Source: Calvatia gigantea (Eukaryota; Basidiomycota; Agaricomycetes; Agaricales; Lycoperdaceae). From it: 64,000 nucleotides of DNA. Below the pieces are notes generated by a model that saw only the letters and a program-made list of their open reading frames with translations, did no database searches and was not told the origin of the DNA. This document shows, piece by piece, positions 31,164-43,296 of this stretch. Each line of letters starts with the position of its first letter. Positions within the stretch are counted from its first letter, which is position 1. Made by a program: the position numbers and the translations under genes. The DNA lies in contig JACAAK010000013.1 of assembly GCA_025093985.1 (NCBI GenBank), positions 930,001 through 994,000 on the forward strand, in the 5' to 3' direction.

Positions 31164-34100
31164 GTGGTGGTCCTCAGGACTCTGCACAGGCTAAGGACCG
31201 CATTGAACTCACCTGTGCCACAGAGTGTTTTCGACTCAACACTTCTGCTCTTTCTAACCCCAATTTCCTGCAGCTCTATCTCACTTTCCCTTCTGTTTCT
31301 TCATCTGCTTCATCTGATCTTATCCGCTTCAAGGCTCTTGTTGATAGTGGGTCTACCCATTGCTTCATGGACTCTGACTTTGTACATTCATATGATCTTC
31401 TGACCACACCCATTCCTCCTATTGAACTTCATCTCTTTAATGGCTCGTCTAATGCGTACATTACTGAACTAGTGAAGCTTCCTGTTACCTTTGACTGTGG
31501 TGAATCTATGACTCTGGACTTTTACGTCACTCAGCTTGACTCTTCTTGCTCTGTAGTTCTTGGATATAACTGGCTCACCTGCTACAATCCATCAATTGAC
31601 TGGGTTCTGGGCCATATCACTTTCCATCCATTTTAGCCTGAACTTCCTGCCACTTCTGCTTGCAGTGTGTCCATTCCAGTCGCACCTGCATCCTCTGCAG
31701 TGTCCGCTTCAGCCACCCCATCTGTCACCTCACAGTCTTCACCATCTGCTTCTTCTGCTACTTCTGTTACAGGCATGGTTGACACAGCTCGTCCACACAT
31801 CTCACTGGTTAATGCCACTGCCTTCCTCCATGCCTCTCACCTCCCTGGTTCAGTTCAGTATAGCCTCAATCTCAACGACCTATCTATAACAGCTTCCTCA
31901 GCCACTGTCGAGGAACCCCAGGACGATTGGTCCAATATTTCGGAAGAGTACCGTGAATTTGCTGATGTCTTCAGTAAAATGAAGGCTAACAAGCTTGCCC
32001 CACATCAGCCATATGATCTCCAAATCAATCTTGAAGAAGGTGGCCAACCACCAGTTGGTACTATTTATTCACTATCTCAAGTTGAACTAGAGGCTCTATG
32101 CGAATTCATTGACGAAAACCTTGCTATCAGATTCATCCATCCCTCCAACTCTCCTCATGGAGCCCCTGTCCTCTTTGTCAAGAAAAAGGATGGCTCACTC
32201 TGTTTGTGTGTCGACTTCCGAAGTCTCAACCACATTACCAAGAAGGATCGTTACCCCCTTCCTCTCATATTTGACTTACTCGATTCACCCCACAAAGCCT
32301 GCATCTATACCAAGATTGACCTATGCCATGCTTATCACCTCGTCCACATTGCAGAAGGTGATGAATGGAAAACAGCCTTCCAAACCCGCTACGGATTGTT
32401 TGAGTGGCTCGTTATGCCTTTCGGCCTTACTAATGCACCTGCCACCTTCCAGCAGTTCATAAATGACATTTTCAAAGATCTCTTAGATGTCTGCGTTACG
32501 GTCTATCTTGATGACATACTCATCTATTCCGATGACATCAGTGTACACTGCAAGCAAGTCTGTGAGGTTCTCAAGCGGCTTAGGCAGAACAGTCTCTACA
32601 CCCACATGGATAAGTGCGAATTCAAGTCTGACATGGTTGAATATCTTGGTTACGTTCTTTCCCCTAATGGTCTCAAGATGTCTGAGGACAAGGTCAAGAT
32701 TATCCAGGACTGGCTGGAGCTGAAGAAGGTCAAGGACATACAGTCCTTCTTATGTTTCGCCAACTTCTATTATTGCTTCATTTATAACTACTCTGACATT
32801 GTAGTTTCTCTCACCCGCCTTACCCGCAAGGGTATTCCTTGGAACTTCAACGATAAATGTCAAGAGGCTTTCCAATCATTGAAGGACGCTTTCACCTCCG
32901 CTCCTATCCTGACCCACTGGATTCCTGATGCTTAGATCATCATTGAGACCAATGCATCTGACTATGTGCTAGCTGCCATCCTCTCTATCATCACTGAAGA
33001 TGGTGAAGTTCACCCCATGGCCTTCCATTCCCGCACATTTACTTTGGCCGAGTCAAACTATGACACACATGACAAGGAACTACTGGCTATCTTCAAAGCT
33101 TTTAGGATCTGGCAGCATTACCTCGAAAGTGCTCCCCTTCCCATTGACATTGTCACTGACTATAAGAACCTGGAGTACTTCTGCACCACTAAAATCCTCA
33201 CCCGCCATCAAGCCCACTGGTCTGAATTCCTGTCACAGTTCAACCTTATCATTTGCTTTCGCCCTGGCCCACTTGGTATGAAGCCTGATGCTTTAACTAG
33301 ATAATGGGATGTCTACCCTAAAGGGAGGAATAATGGCTATGCTACGGTCAATCCTCACAACTTCCATCCAGTCTTTACTCATGAACAACTCGCAGCCTCC
33401 ATCCATGCTACTTATCTTTATACCCCTTCCCTTCACACAGCCACAATCATTGACCTCAATCAGCTGCATTCTGACATCCTTTCATCTCTTCCACAAGACC
33501 CAACTGCAGCTCAACACCTAGCCAAACCTGAAGGACACTGGACTGTAGATTTATCCAGTTTTCTCCGCCTTGACAACAGGATCTACATTCCCAATGTTGA
33601 CAATCTTCGACTTCACATTCTACAGTACAAGCATGATTACATCCTTTCTGGACACTTTGGTCAGAACAAGACTCTGGAGTTAGTCCGACGTGATTACACT
33701 TGGCCTGAAATCCACATGACAGTCAAAGATTTCTGCAAATCCTGCATCACCTGCATGTGCTCTAAGCTACAACGACACTGACCTTATGGAAACCTCAAGC
33801 AGCTCCCCATTCCTGAACGGCCATGGAACTCTATTTCTATGGACTTCATTGAGAAACTTCCCACATCTTCTGGCTATGACACTATCCTTGTTATCGTTGA
33901 TCACCTCACCAAGCAATCTTTGTTCATTCTCACTCACAACACCATCACCTCAGCCAAACTTGCCCACCTATTTGTCATTCATGTATTCTCGAAACATAGC
34001 ATTCCCAAACATGTTACATTTGATCACGGCTCCGAATTCATTTCGCACTTCTTCCACTCACTTGGACAAGCACTGGACATAAAGTTACACTTCACCTCCG

Positions 34101-34918
34101 GGTATCACCCTGAGGGCAATGGACAAACTGAACGGACTAACCAGACTCTCAAGCAATACCTCCATGTCTACTGCAACTACCAGCAGGACAACTGGGCTGA
34201 GTTACTGCCACTAGCTGAGTTTGCTTATAACAATGCTCCTAGTGCCACTACTGGTGTCTCCCCATTCTTTGCTAATAAAGGCTATCATCCCAATATCACA
34301 GTCTACCTGGAATGCAACTTGGTGTCCACATGTACACGTCAATTCATTGTTGACCTCGATGAACTCCACACAGTACTCAAATCTGAGATCAAGCAAGCTC
34401 AAGAATGGTACCAGTCATCTGCTGATGCCCACCGGACACCTGCACCTAACTTCACAGTTGGGCAAAAGGTCTTTGTTAAGGTGCAGTTCTTCCACATGAC
34501 TCAACCATTGAAGAAACTCTCAGAAAAGTATTTGGGTCCTTATGAGATTATCACTCAACCCAGTTCCGTCTCTTATACTCTACACTTATCTGACTCAATG
34601 CATGCCATTCACCCAGTATTCCATGTTTTGATGCTTGAACCTGCCACACCTAACCCATTCAACGGCCGCTCTGACCCGCCTCCTCCACCTGTTGAAGTCG
34701 AAGGCGAGCCGGAGTACAAAATTGCCTGCATTGTTGATTTGAAGATCGACTGTCGACATGCCTGCAAGTTATTATACAAGGTTATTTGGTTGGGTTATGA
34801 GGATACTGAAGAAGAGTCTTCTTGGCTGCCTGCTACTGAGTTAGAGCATGTGGCTGAACTTGTGGCAGATTTCCATACAGCTTATCCTGCTAAGCCTGGT
34901 CCCTTGCATTTGTTATAA
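31160..34918 (+). pseudogene. Gypsy-C pol: protease to chromodomain
   Basis: A single frame of 1,252 codons plus stop, with no frameshift. ATG at 31160 overlaps the gag stop. Protease [11 protein letters not shown] (about 31332), LGYNWL (about 31560); RT with YLDDILIYSDD (about 32505); RNase H (ETNASDYVLAAILS, about 32945; THDKELLAI); integrase zinc finger (HFGQN ... CKSCITC), core SMDFIEKLP, FDHGSEFIS, GQTERTNQTL; GPY/F-type module (KYLGPYEI); C-terminal chromodomain (YKIACIVDLK ... VIWLGYEDTEEESSWLPATEL). Four in-frame stops: TAG 31634, TAG 32933, TAA 33302, TGA 33779, at positions where Gln or Arg is expected. Catalytic motifs survive, so its death is recent on the protein scale. Confidence 0.9.
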
Positions 34919-35035
34919 TACTCAATGGACTTATTTTCACTCTTATTCACAAACAGACTGTTATTGGACCTTCAAAATTATTATTAAACAAAGACATTAC
35001 GAGGGGCAAGGGCAGCCGCGTTCACCTGCATGTCC

Positions 35036-36186
35036 TCAATCCTCATGCCTTCCCTCTTCTGTATCATCCTCCTTTTCCTCACTTTCCTCCTCATCTTCTT
35101 CACTCTCTTCCTCACCACTACTACTGTTTCCCTTCTCTTCCTCATCCAAGTCCATCTGCTCACCCCCTTCTTGCACTGGTCGCGACGGCCCCTCACCCCA
35201 GTCCTCGATGTTGATGTCACCCACCTCATCCACATGCTGTTGGATATCCGCACCAGACAGCCATTCTGCAATCTGTCCTGGATGTTCAGTCCTTCCTGTG
35301 TGCAGAGGATACCATTGACTCACCACCAGGTCGAGGGCGTGGAACTCCTCTCCATTTGCAATGGTCTCCCTCAAGATCATGGCCGAATTGTGGGTATCAT
35401 GTTCTTGGTATCGGGACTCATGTGCCATCCACACATTCTGCTGACACAATAAAACAATGATTTCATTGAGGCATAGGGTGTTCTCTTCAAGTGCAGTCAC
35501 GAATTGGTCGAGATGTTACGCAAGGACGTGGGGATTCAAGACCTTGGTGCTCCCACCCAGCAGCTCACACTTTTGCTTGCCCTTGATGCAAGTTGCACAT
35601 TTGGTGGTAACCCGGCTAAGGACTTCTCAGCTTAATAATCAACAGGAAGAGGCCACACTTACTTGGAGCAGGTCTGTCCAGGTTGACACCTGATACCCAT
35701 GTTGATGCAGTGCTTGCAGTGGTTGTCCCCACCTATGGGAATGCACACCTGCAGCTGAACCTCCTCCTCTTCCTCCTCGTCCAATGACCCTGGTGCATCA
35801 TCCTCTTCATCCGAATCCTCCACCCTCAGCTGTTTCTGCAATTGGCTGGGACCCACTACCAGTTCCTTCCAGGCCTTCCCCTTCCTATGTCGTCGTTCCT
35901 CCGCATTCTCCTCCTCTTGCTCCTCCCTTTTCTTACATGCCGCCTCCTCAAGCCACTTCTTCCACTTGTCACGTTTCTTTGCCTCCTCTTGTTTCCTCTC
36001 CTCATCGCGCTTCTTCTTCTCCTCCTCTTCACACTTCTCCCTATCCGCTCTTTCTTTGGCTTCAGCGGCAGCAAGGTCTGCAATCAACCTGCACTCATCC
36101 TCTTCCTCCTGCTCATGCTGAAGTCTGGCGCATTCATGTTTCTCCTTGAGTTCAGCTTGTAGTTGGGCAGCAGTCTTGGGAGGCAT
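35036..36186 (-). pseudogene. antisense spliced ORF in Gypsy-C: coiled coil plus Zn2Cys6-like cluster
   Basis: Minus strand, ATG 36186 (MPPKTAAQLQAELKEKH) to TGA 35036. Exon 1 is 36186-35663, intron 35662-35616 (47 nt, GTAAGT...TTAG), exon 2 is 35615-35036. Residues about 5-120 are Glu/Lys/Arg-rich with coiled-coil character. Exon 1 ends with CKHCINMGIRC (CX2CX6C); splicing brings in CATCIKGKQKC (CX2CX6C) 13 residues later, giving a Zn2Cys6-like binuclear cluster, the DNA-binding module typical of fungal regulators. The C-terminus is acidic (EEESEEDEEESEE). One in-frame TAA at 35518-35516 fits a CAA origin. It lies between pol and the 3' LTR and would be read toward pol. Its role is unknown; no promoter is defined. 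Confidence 0.7.
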
Positions 36187-36309
36187 GGTGGTAGTAGGAG
36201 GTCAAGAGGCAAGCAAAGGAAAATTTTTCAAAAGTGTGGATCTTATGCCCGCATCAAATTTTTCAACTCTGTTTCCCATGACACCTTCATGGCCTCGAGG
36301 GCTCGGCCC

Positions 36310-36715
36310 TAAGGGGGAAATACTGTCACAACCCATACACACACTCACCCACTTCACCCACTTTTACCTGGACTATACTTATATTTTATTTACCATTTGC
36401 TCTCACCCGCTCTCCCCCATCTCCCCCACTCTCCATTCTTACTATTATGTCTGACGTTAATTTCCGATTATCCTCCTTGTACATTTCTCCGGTCGTTATA
36501 CCTACTCCTGTTTTCCTTGCAATCCCTTTTACCATTCATATCATTCCTGTTTCACCTTATTCCTTTTAGCTAGTTGCATTCCCAGTGTTTTTATCTAGCA
36601 GCCATACCTGGCCCGCACCTGAAGTCATAGTAGTTTCCTTTTGTAGAACCACACTTCCTCGTATATATAAACTGTAGCTACTTCGCCTGTAATCCTCAGT
36701 CTGAAATCTACTTAG
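36310..36715 (+). repeat. Gypsy-C polypurine tract and 3' LTR, first part
   Basis: aagggggaaatac (36311-36323) then tgtcacaaccc from 36324. Broken at 36715 by Gypsy-D; cttag (36711-36715) is its TSD. Continues at 43065. Confidence 0.85.
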
Positions 36716-37039
36716 TATTATAACCTTAGTCTGATTAAGACCTCAGGTTGCAGCTTAGGCTAAGTCTTGAGGGCAAGTAAGGTGAGAAGAACCAGATGGT
36801 TAAGCGTACCAAATACATGAGTATATATGTACACTTAAATACTACAAGATCATCCAGCTGAATGGATGGGGAACTACATGAAACGTCTGATAGGGATGGC
36901 ATTGTAGTTAGTCGGAGTCATACTCGGAGATTGCTCAATAGGAAATAGCTGAAACAGGTACACAGGAGATAAGAATGTAGACGAATAAGGAACATGATAT
37001 GATCGGTGAAAATTCACAACAATACCCCCCAATTAGGCT

Positions 37040-38029
37040 TCATGCCTCAGGAAGCTCATTGAAGTCTCCATTTACTACTGCGGCTGTGAGTGCTTTTTTA
37101 GTGGCGGCGATGAGGAACTTTCCTTTGTTGGAACGTGCTAAGAAGACGGGTGAGTGGCTTCATCTGTCTTGCTAGATAGGGACTGGGATGCTGTTGTATG
37201 GGAAGTTGGTGGTAGTGGAGCTGTCCCAGTAGTTCTTGACTATCGAGTTCCAATAGTGTTGGTCCTTTTCTTGTCCTGGTAATACAGTGCGGAATCTTGT
37301 GGGTGGAAGAAAAACCGATACAAGTTGCGGCGGTGTGATGGTTTTTATGAAACGACAGAGGACATTGACTTCTTCTTTCATTGAAACTGTGGTTTCCTTG
37401 TTCATGGGGGTATCAGTGCAGGTAGGCGGCATGGGGTTAATGGTGTCGTGTAGTTCAGAAAGGGTGATGTGAATCCTGTCGACCAAGGTATTGATGTCAG
37501 GGTCTTTGTTTGACTTGTCCCTTCCAAGTAATTTCATGGCTATGTCAGTGAGTTCTAGGAATATGTTGGCGATGTCAAGGTGGTTAAAGACCTCAAGGCC
37601 CAAATCAATTTGGCTCTGGAGCCCTTGGACACAATCTTTTTCATTAGGGGTGAGGGTGGACTGGTCTAGTGCTCAGAAGATGGTGGGAATATACTGGTTG
37701 GTGGAGGAGGAGGCATTGGTGAACCCAGTGTACATATCAGCGAAGGTGATGCAAGCGGTGGTGAGGGTAATGTGTCAGTTTACTACCAGCTGTTTGTTCT
37801 GGGTGGTAATGTTTTCGATTTCGCTGTTGGTTGCCTTGTCGACATCTTTGAGCAAGGCTTCAAGGAGGCCTTGTGCAGGAGATGGTGTTTTAGTGAGATT
37901 GAAGCGGGTTCTCTAGGGGGCAGGTGCCCAGCCATTGCCTGGTTCAGGGAATGGGAGGGAGGAGATTCTGGTGGGTGTGGGATGAATGAGGGAGTCAATA
38001 GCGATGCGGTTAGATTGGGAGGCAGGCAT
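37040..38029 (-). pseudogene. Gypsy-D ORF3
   Basis: ATG 38029 (MPASQSNRIAIDSLIHPTPT) to TGA 37040; 990 nt in one frame with about six nonsense codons and no indel. It is homologous along its length to Gypsy-A ORF3 (GLEVFNHLDIANIFLELTDI, SMKEEVNVLCRFIKTITPPQ, GQEKDQHYWNSIVKNYW). It starts a few bases after the pol stop, as in Gypsy-A. Confidence 0.75.
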
Positions 38030-38035
38030 GTCTGT

Positions 38036-41000
38036 TTAGTTTCTCTGTCTGGGTTGTTTGTTTGTTGCTTTTTTGTGTTTTCTGCCCCCTCTTTTATGGG
38101 TATCCTCTGGATGCCTTTTTAGGTAGTCCCTTATGGCGTCTTTCGCATTTTCTAAATTGGACTCCACTGTCCACGTATCTTCTTCATTACTGTACCCCTT
38201 CCAATGGACCAGGAATTGATAGCCCCTTCCTTGTTTTCGTTGTCCATGGATCTCCTCTACTTCATATTCTTCTTCATTGTTGATAATTACTGGGTCTGGT
38301 GCTGATGGCAGTCTTTGACTTGGGAACTCTGCCTCATGCGCTGGTGACAGGAGCTGTTTGTTGAATACATCATGGATGGCCCACCCATCCAGTAGTGTCA
38401 GCTGATATGCTGCTTCTCCTATCTTTTCCTTAATAAGGAAAGGTCCATACTGTTTTTGGCCTAGCTTCTTTGATGATTGATTGGTATGGATATTGGTGTT
38501 CTCTAACCATACTTTATCTCCTGTTTGATACATGCTGGCATGGGTTCTACTGCAGTCATGTTGCTGTTTCATCTTTTCTTGGTATGTCCGTAGTGCTGAT
38601 GAGGTATTGTCTCAGGCACGCTGTAGTTGTTCCAGGAATGCTATGATGGCAGGATTGTTTGTTGTTAGCTCGTTCTTGCCTTTCCATGGATTCCTTCCAT
38701 AGTTTAGGAAGAATGGTGTCTCCTGTGTTCCTCTGTGCTGCTTGTCATTGTACTGAAACTCTGCGATGGGGAGCCACTCCGCCCAGTCATCCTGGTCGTA
38801 GTTGCAATACAGGTGGATGAAGGTTTCTACTTCTCTGTTGATGTGCTCAGTTTGTCCATCTGTTTGCGGATGATACACCTGTTGATAGGTTTCGTTCAAT
38901 GCCGAGCCCCTTGAACAACTCCTTGGTGAATTCTGATGCGAATTGAGGTCCTCGGTCACTAAGTACTTTCCTTGGCAATCCATGTAGCTTCCATATTTCG
39001 TCTCAGTATATTCTTGTGATGTCCTTTGATGATGCATCCATGGTTGTCGCTGAGAGTCATATCATTTTTGTGAAACGGTCCACAATAACTAGTATTGCAT
39101 CTTTTCCTTTAGACTCTGGCAGTGGTCTGATCATGTCGATACTGATTTCTTCCCAAGGTCCATTTGGTATTGGGAGGGGGTGTAGTGGCGACTTGAGTGG
39201 CATCATTCTTGATTTGTTTCTTTAGCAGGCTTGGCATTCTCAGATATATCTTTTTACATCCTTTCAGTATTGATGGCCACCAATAGTCTTGGCTGATTAG
39301 TTCTGTCATCCTGTGTTGTTCTGGGTGTCCTGCATCTGGCGTGTCATGGTACTGTATTAGGATCTCTTCTCGTAGCTTTTGGTTAGGTGGGACATATGCG
39401 CTGTTTTGTTTGTAAATGACTCCAGTTATCTTCAGTGAGCTGTGATCCTTGCTTCTGTAGCTCAGTTAAGACCATTGTTTCTCGTTGGGTTTGGCCTTGG
39501 ATTTGTTCTAGGAAGTTAGGTTCGATGAACAATTCTGCTTGTAAGAGTACCATGCTGTCTGTGCCTTCTGTCTGTAGCCAGCTTTCTCGAATCATAGTGA
39601 CTAGTTTATTTTCTTGTCCTCCTGGCATTTGGTGGATTCAGGATAACAGATTGGCTTTTGTATTTGTTTTTCCCAGCACATGTTGTAGTGTGAAGTCGTA
39701 GTCTTGCAGCCATAGGTACCACCATGCTTGTCATCCATTTAACTTCTGTGGTTCTCAATAATACTTGAGATTTTCGTGGTCAGTCCAGATTTCGAATCGT
39801 TCCTCAGGTGTCCAGTAGGTAGTGTCTCCATTCCTTCAGGGCATGGACAATAGGCTAGTAATTCTTTGTTGTATATTTCATAGTTTCGTTCTGCTGGTGA
39901 CAATGTCCGTGATGTGAAAGCGATTGGATGCCATTTGTCTTCTTGTAATTGTGAAAGGACCCCTCCTAACACATAGTCTGATGCATCAACTTCTACTCTG
40001 AATTGGCTGTGTCTTTGTGGTAATGTTAGGACAGGTTCTTCAGGTGATACATTTCTTGAGTCGGTTGAATGAGTCTTGGTGCTCTTGTATCCATTCCCAT
40101 GTGGTTGCTCCTTTGAGTTTGTTCAAGGGCCCTGCAATTGTACTGAAGTTTTTGATGAAACATTGATAGTAGTTTGCTGAAACCCAGGAACCTTTCCACC
40201 CATTTAGTGTTCTTGGGTTCAGGGCCATTCCCACACTGTCTTTACTTTGTCTTCTTCCATTTCAATTCGTCCATGTCCTATCCGAACTCCTAGCATTGGG
40301 ATTTCTTCTGCATTGAAGATGCACTTGGTTTGCTTGAAGCATAGATTATACTGGGCTGCTCATTCCAGAAATCATACTGTCCATTCCTTTAGTTGCTCCT
40401 TAGTGTCTCCCAGGATGGCGAAGTCATCCATATAGTTTACGATGTCTCCATTTTGTAAGAGGTCATGGAAGATGCTTGTCATCATTCTGGAGAACGTTCC
40501 TGGCAAGTTGCTTAGGCCAAAATACATGACTGTTGGCTCGAAGAGTCCTTCATTAGGAAGGAAGGCAGCTTTCCATTCGTCTCCTTCTTTGATCCTGACA
40601 TTGTTGTATCCCCAGATGATGTCCTAGCTTATTGAAGTATCTTGCTTTTCCAAGTTTGTCAATTACTTCACCAATTCTTGGCAGCAGTGTTTTGTCTTTG
40701 ATCACCATGTTGTTTAGCTGTCTATAGTCCTGGATCAGTCTTTTGGACCTGTCTTTCTTCAGGATGAAGAATGTTGGCACTGCATATGGGGATTTCGATG
40801 GTTGTATTCGTCCTGATTCTAGGTTTTCCTTGATGAATGACTTGAGTTCATCCTGTTCTTTAACCTGTCATATTGTATGTTCCTGCACTTATTTCTTTTG
40901 GGGCATTTTCCATTAAGACTATCTTGTGGTCCCATTCAGTTTGTTCTGGGAGCTTGTCGAAAGTCATTTTGTTGAATAAGTGTGTGAACAGTTGTACATA

Positions 41001-41550
41001 GTCTGGTAGGTCTTCTGGTTTGGTCAGGTCTGGCTCATCTTCTTCTTCCTATAGGTCTTCTAGTGGCAGTTATAGCTTCATAGTTTTTCAGTGATAGGGA
41101 TGTTCTGATGGGGGAATTGGCAGCCTGGGGGACTACCAGGTGAACTTGATTTCTCTGTTGTTCCAATCTACCTCCTGGGTTGTAGTTTGACTAGCCAATC
41201 ATGTCCTAGGAAGACTTCCGCTCTGTCCTGTAGTTGTACTGACTGAGGCCTCGAATTTGTTCCTTATGTTCCTGGATGTCGATGTTAATTGTAGTGGTCT
41301 CTGTTACTTTTCTGCCTTGGTTAGGTGTTCTGTCTGCGTTTAGTACCAAGATTTGTTGTTCCAATTTCTGGGTAGGGAGTCCTTCTTCATCTACCAGTTT
41401 TTCTGAGTCTATGATGGCGTTGAACTGTTATCTCCTTCCCTGCCATTTGTATTTTTCCTTTTAGATTTAGTTTGTGCTTTCTTCTCTGAGGAATCATGTA
41501 GAATTTATCTGATATCCTAGATACAAGCTTTTTGACTCTCGAGGTAGTGC
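38036..41550 (-). pseudogene. Gypsy-D pol
   Basis: Collinear with Gypsy-A pol. Protease region near 41400-41130 with frame changes; RT (PTFFILKKDRSKRLIQDY, about 40778), YMDD near 40440; RNase H (about 39960); integrase ([19 protein letters not shown], about 38880); chromodomain (YEVEEIHGQRKQGRGYQF ... YSNEEDTWTVES, about 38265-38150). Many stops and several frameshifts. Ends at TAA 38036 next to ORF3. Confidence 0.8.
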
Positions 41551-42669
41551 CTACTCGGAGTCTTCAGAAAAATCCTTCCCTTCTTTGTTTGTAGCTTCTT
41601 CTACTCCTCGGACTTGGATCTTCTTTGGTGCAGTGCAGGCTTTGGCTATGTATCCCCTTTTTCCACAGTTGTAGCATATTAACCCCTTGGGCTTTTTGCA
41701 ATCCTTGGCAATGTGGCCAAAAATGCCACAGTTGTAGCACTTCGGTTCTCCTTTGTCATTAAAGATGTGACGCCTGCTTCCTATCTCCATGGGTTCACCC
41801 ATTCCTCTGTAGGTGGTGCCAGTGTTCGTCTTCCTGTCTCCTCAGTATTCAGATGCTTTGTATCCTTGTCCGATGGATAATATGGCTTCTTTCCATTCCG
41901 CATATGTGTCTGGTCTGGCTGAAGGTGGATAGCCTGTGATTGTATGTATGATATCTTGTCAGGCATTCTTCCTAAGTAGGAACATAGCATGCTTGCTATC
42001 AGTCTTGGCCTTGCTTTTCAGCACCTCGAATTTGATTAGGTAGTCAGCGGTATTTCGGTTTCCTTGTTTGAATTTTTCAATCTGCCATTCTGCTTTGCTG
42101 TTTGAGGCGTTGTCTGAGAAGGTCCTTCTAAATTCCTCAGAGAAGACCTTCCAGTCTACTGAATCCTCCAATTCTAGGATGGCCGGTACTCTCATGGCTG
42201 CATATGCTCCTGCAGTTCCTTCTCGCAGTCTGGCTAGGACTGCTATGGCTTTATCATTTGCCGAGACTATCTTGTTGAATTTCATGAAGAGCGTCATTGC
42301 TCTCCACCAGTCATCGAACTTGGTGCAGGGTGCCATCGAAAAACCCTGGGTCTGGCACTAGGCCTTTCCCATTGGGTGTTGCTGTGGGTGCTAGTGCATT
42401 GTCGGTCATGTTGGAGTCTGTTTCTGATTCTGTTTTGTCTGAGCTTGATTCGTCTGATTTCTCCTGATGAACTATCTCCTCTTCTGCTAGGTCGAGTTCA
42501 TTTAGAAGTTCTGATAATACTTCTTCTTCTGCTGGGTTTGCTCCGGGTTTGTTGTGTGTTTCTTCAGGTACTTCAGGGTTCTCTGTCTCTTCTTCAGTCT
42601 GATGTTTTGGATTCATTGTCAGTGACTTCGAGATTTGGTTCTCTGTATTTGTCCAGGGTTTGAGCTCAT
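41551..42669 (-). pseudogene. Gypsy-D gag
   Basis: ATG 42669 to the conserved TAG 41551. An extra base near the start shifts the acidic N-terminus; capsid (KFDDWWRAMTLFMKFNKIVS) and both knuckles (CYNCGIFGHIAKDC; CYNCGKRGYIAKAC, where the His position reads Tyr) are recognisable. Ends KDFSEDSE before the stop, with the T TTT TCT heptamer. Confidence 0.75.
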
Positions 42670-42749
42670 ATACTAGCTCCTGGGTTGCTCCTGTTCAGGC
42701 TTATTTTCAGCCTACTCCTTGCAAGGTGAGGTAGGGATGCTTAACCAAA

Positions 42750-43059
42750 TGTTACGACCTTAGTCTGATTAAGACCTCAGGTTGTAGCTTAGGCTAAGTC
42801 TTGAGGGCGAGTAAGGTGAGAAGAACCAGATGGTTAAGCAGTACCAAATACATGAGTATGTATGTACAGCTTAAATACTACAAGATCATCCAGTTGAATG
42901 GATGGGGAACTACATGAAACATCTGATAGAGATGGCATTGTAGTTAGTCGGAGTCATACTCAGGAGATTGCTCAATAGGAAATAGCTGAAACAGGTACAC
43001 AGGAGATAAGAATATAGACTGAATAAGGAACGCAATATGATCGGTGAAAATTCACAACA
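42750..43059 (-). repeat. Gypsy-D 5' LTR
   Basis: 310 bp, plus-strand tgttacgacc ... aaattcacaaca. The 11-mer near 42832-42842 (tggttaagcagt) carries one extra base relative to the PBS partner. Confidence 0.85.
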
Positions 43060-43064
43060 CTTAG

Positions 43065-43296
43065 CAACACACTACTTCTATTCTACCTCTGTCTCTGTCT
43101 CTGTCTCCATCCCTGACTCTATCCTTGTCCCTTATTCTGAAGTTAGGACCACTCATTGGCAGGAGGGCACAATACATATATTGAAGCCATAGGTCCTCCC
43201 GAGTTCGCCCACTTCATCCATCTTCGTCCTGCATCCATGCATTATCTCTGGGTATCTAGACTCCAGTTGTCTCACCCACGTGACCTGCGCTTAACA
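43065..43296 (+). repeat. Gypsy-C 3' LTR, remaining part
   Basis: Resumes caacacactacttctattc and ends gcgcttaaca; TSD ttccc follows at 43297-43301. Together with 36324-36715 it equals the 5' LTR length. Confidence 0.85.

Larger units (their letters stand above)
36716..43059 (-). mobile_element. Gypsy-D, Gypsy-A-family element inside the Gypsy-C LTR
   Basis: LTRs 36716-37021 (first base pair mutated: ta instead of tg) and 42750-43059, TSD cttag (36711-36715, 43060-43064). Order in element sense: PBS 42747-42737, gag, -1 frame pol, ORF3, ggggggtat purine tract, LTR. It is among the most recent insertions by nesting, yet carries many stops. Confidence 0.9.
28938..43296 (+). mobile_element. Gypsy-C, full-length chromovirus with an antisense gene; contains Gypsy-D
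   Basis: LTR (622 bp) - gag - pol - antisense ORF - purine tract - LTR (392 + 232 bp, split by Gypsy-D). TSD ttccc at 28933-28937 and 43297-43301. Without Gypsy-D about 8 kb. A different family from Gypsy-A: other LTR, separate gag and pol ORFs overlapping by ATGA, one zinc knuckle. I could not identify a PBS after the LTR (gtatttcagactcccaac). Confidence 0.9.

Noticed and set aside
35784..36162. plus-strand Pro/Leu-rich ORFs (121 and 106 codons)
   Set aside because: Shadows of the antisense Zn2Cys6-like gene; that gene has the intron with kept frame and the Cys motifs.
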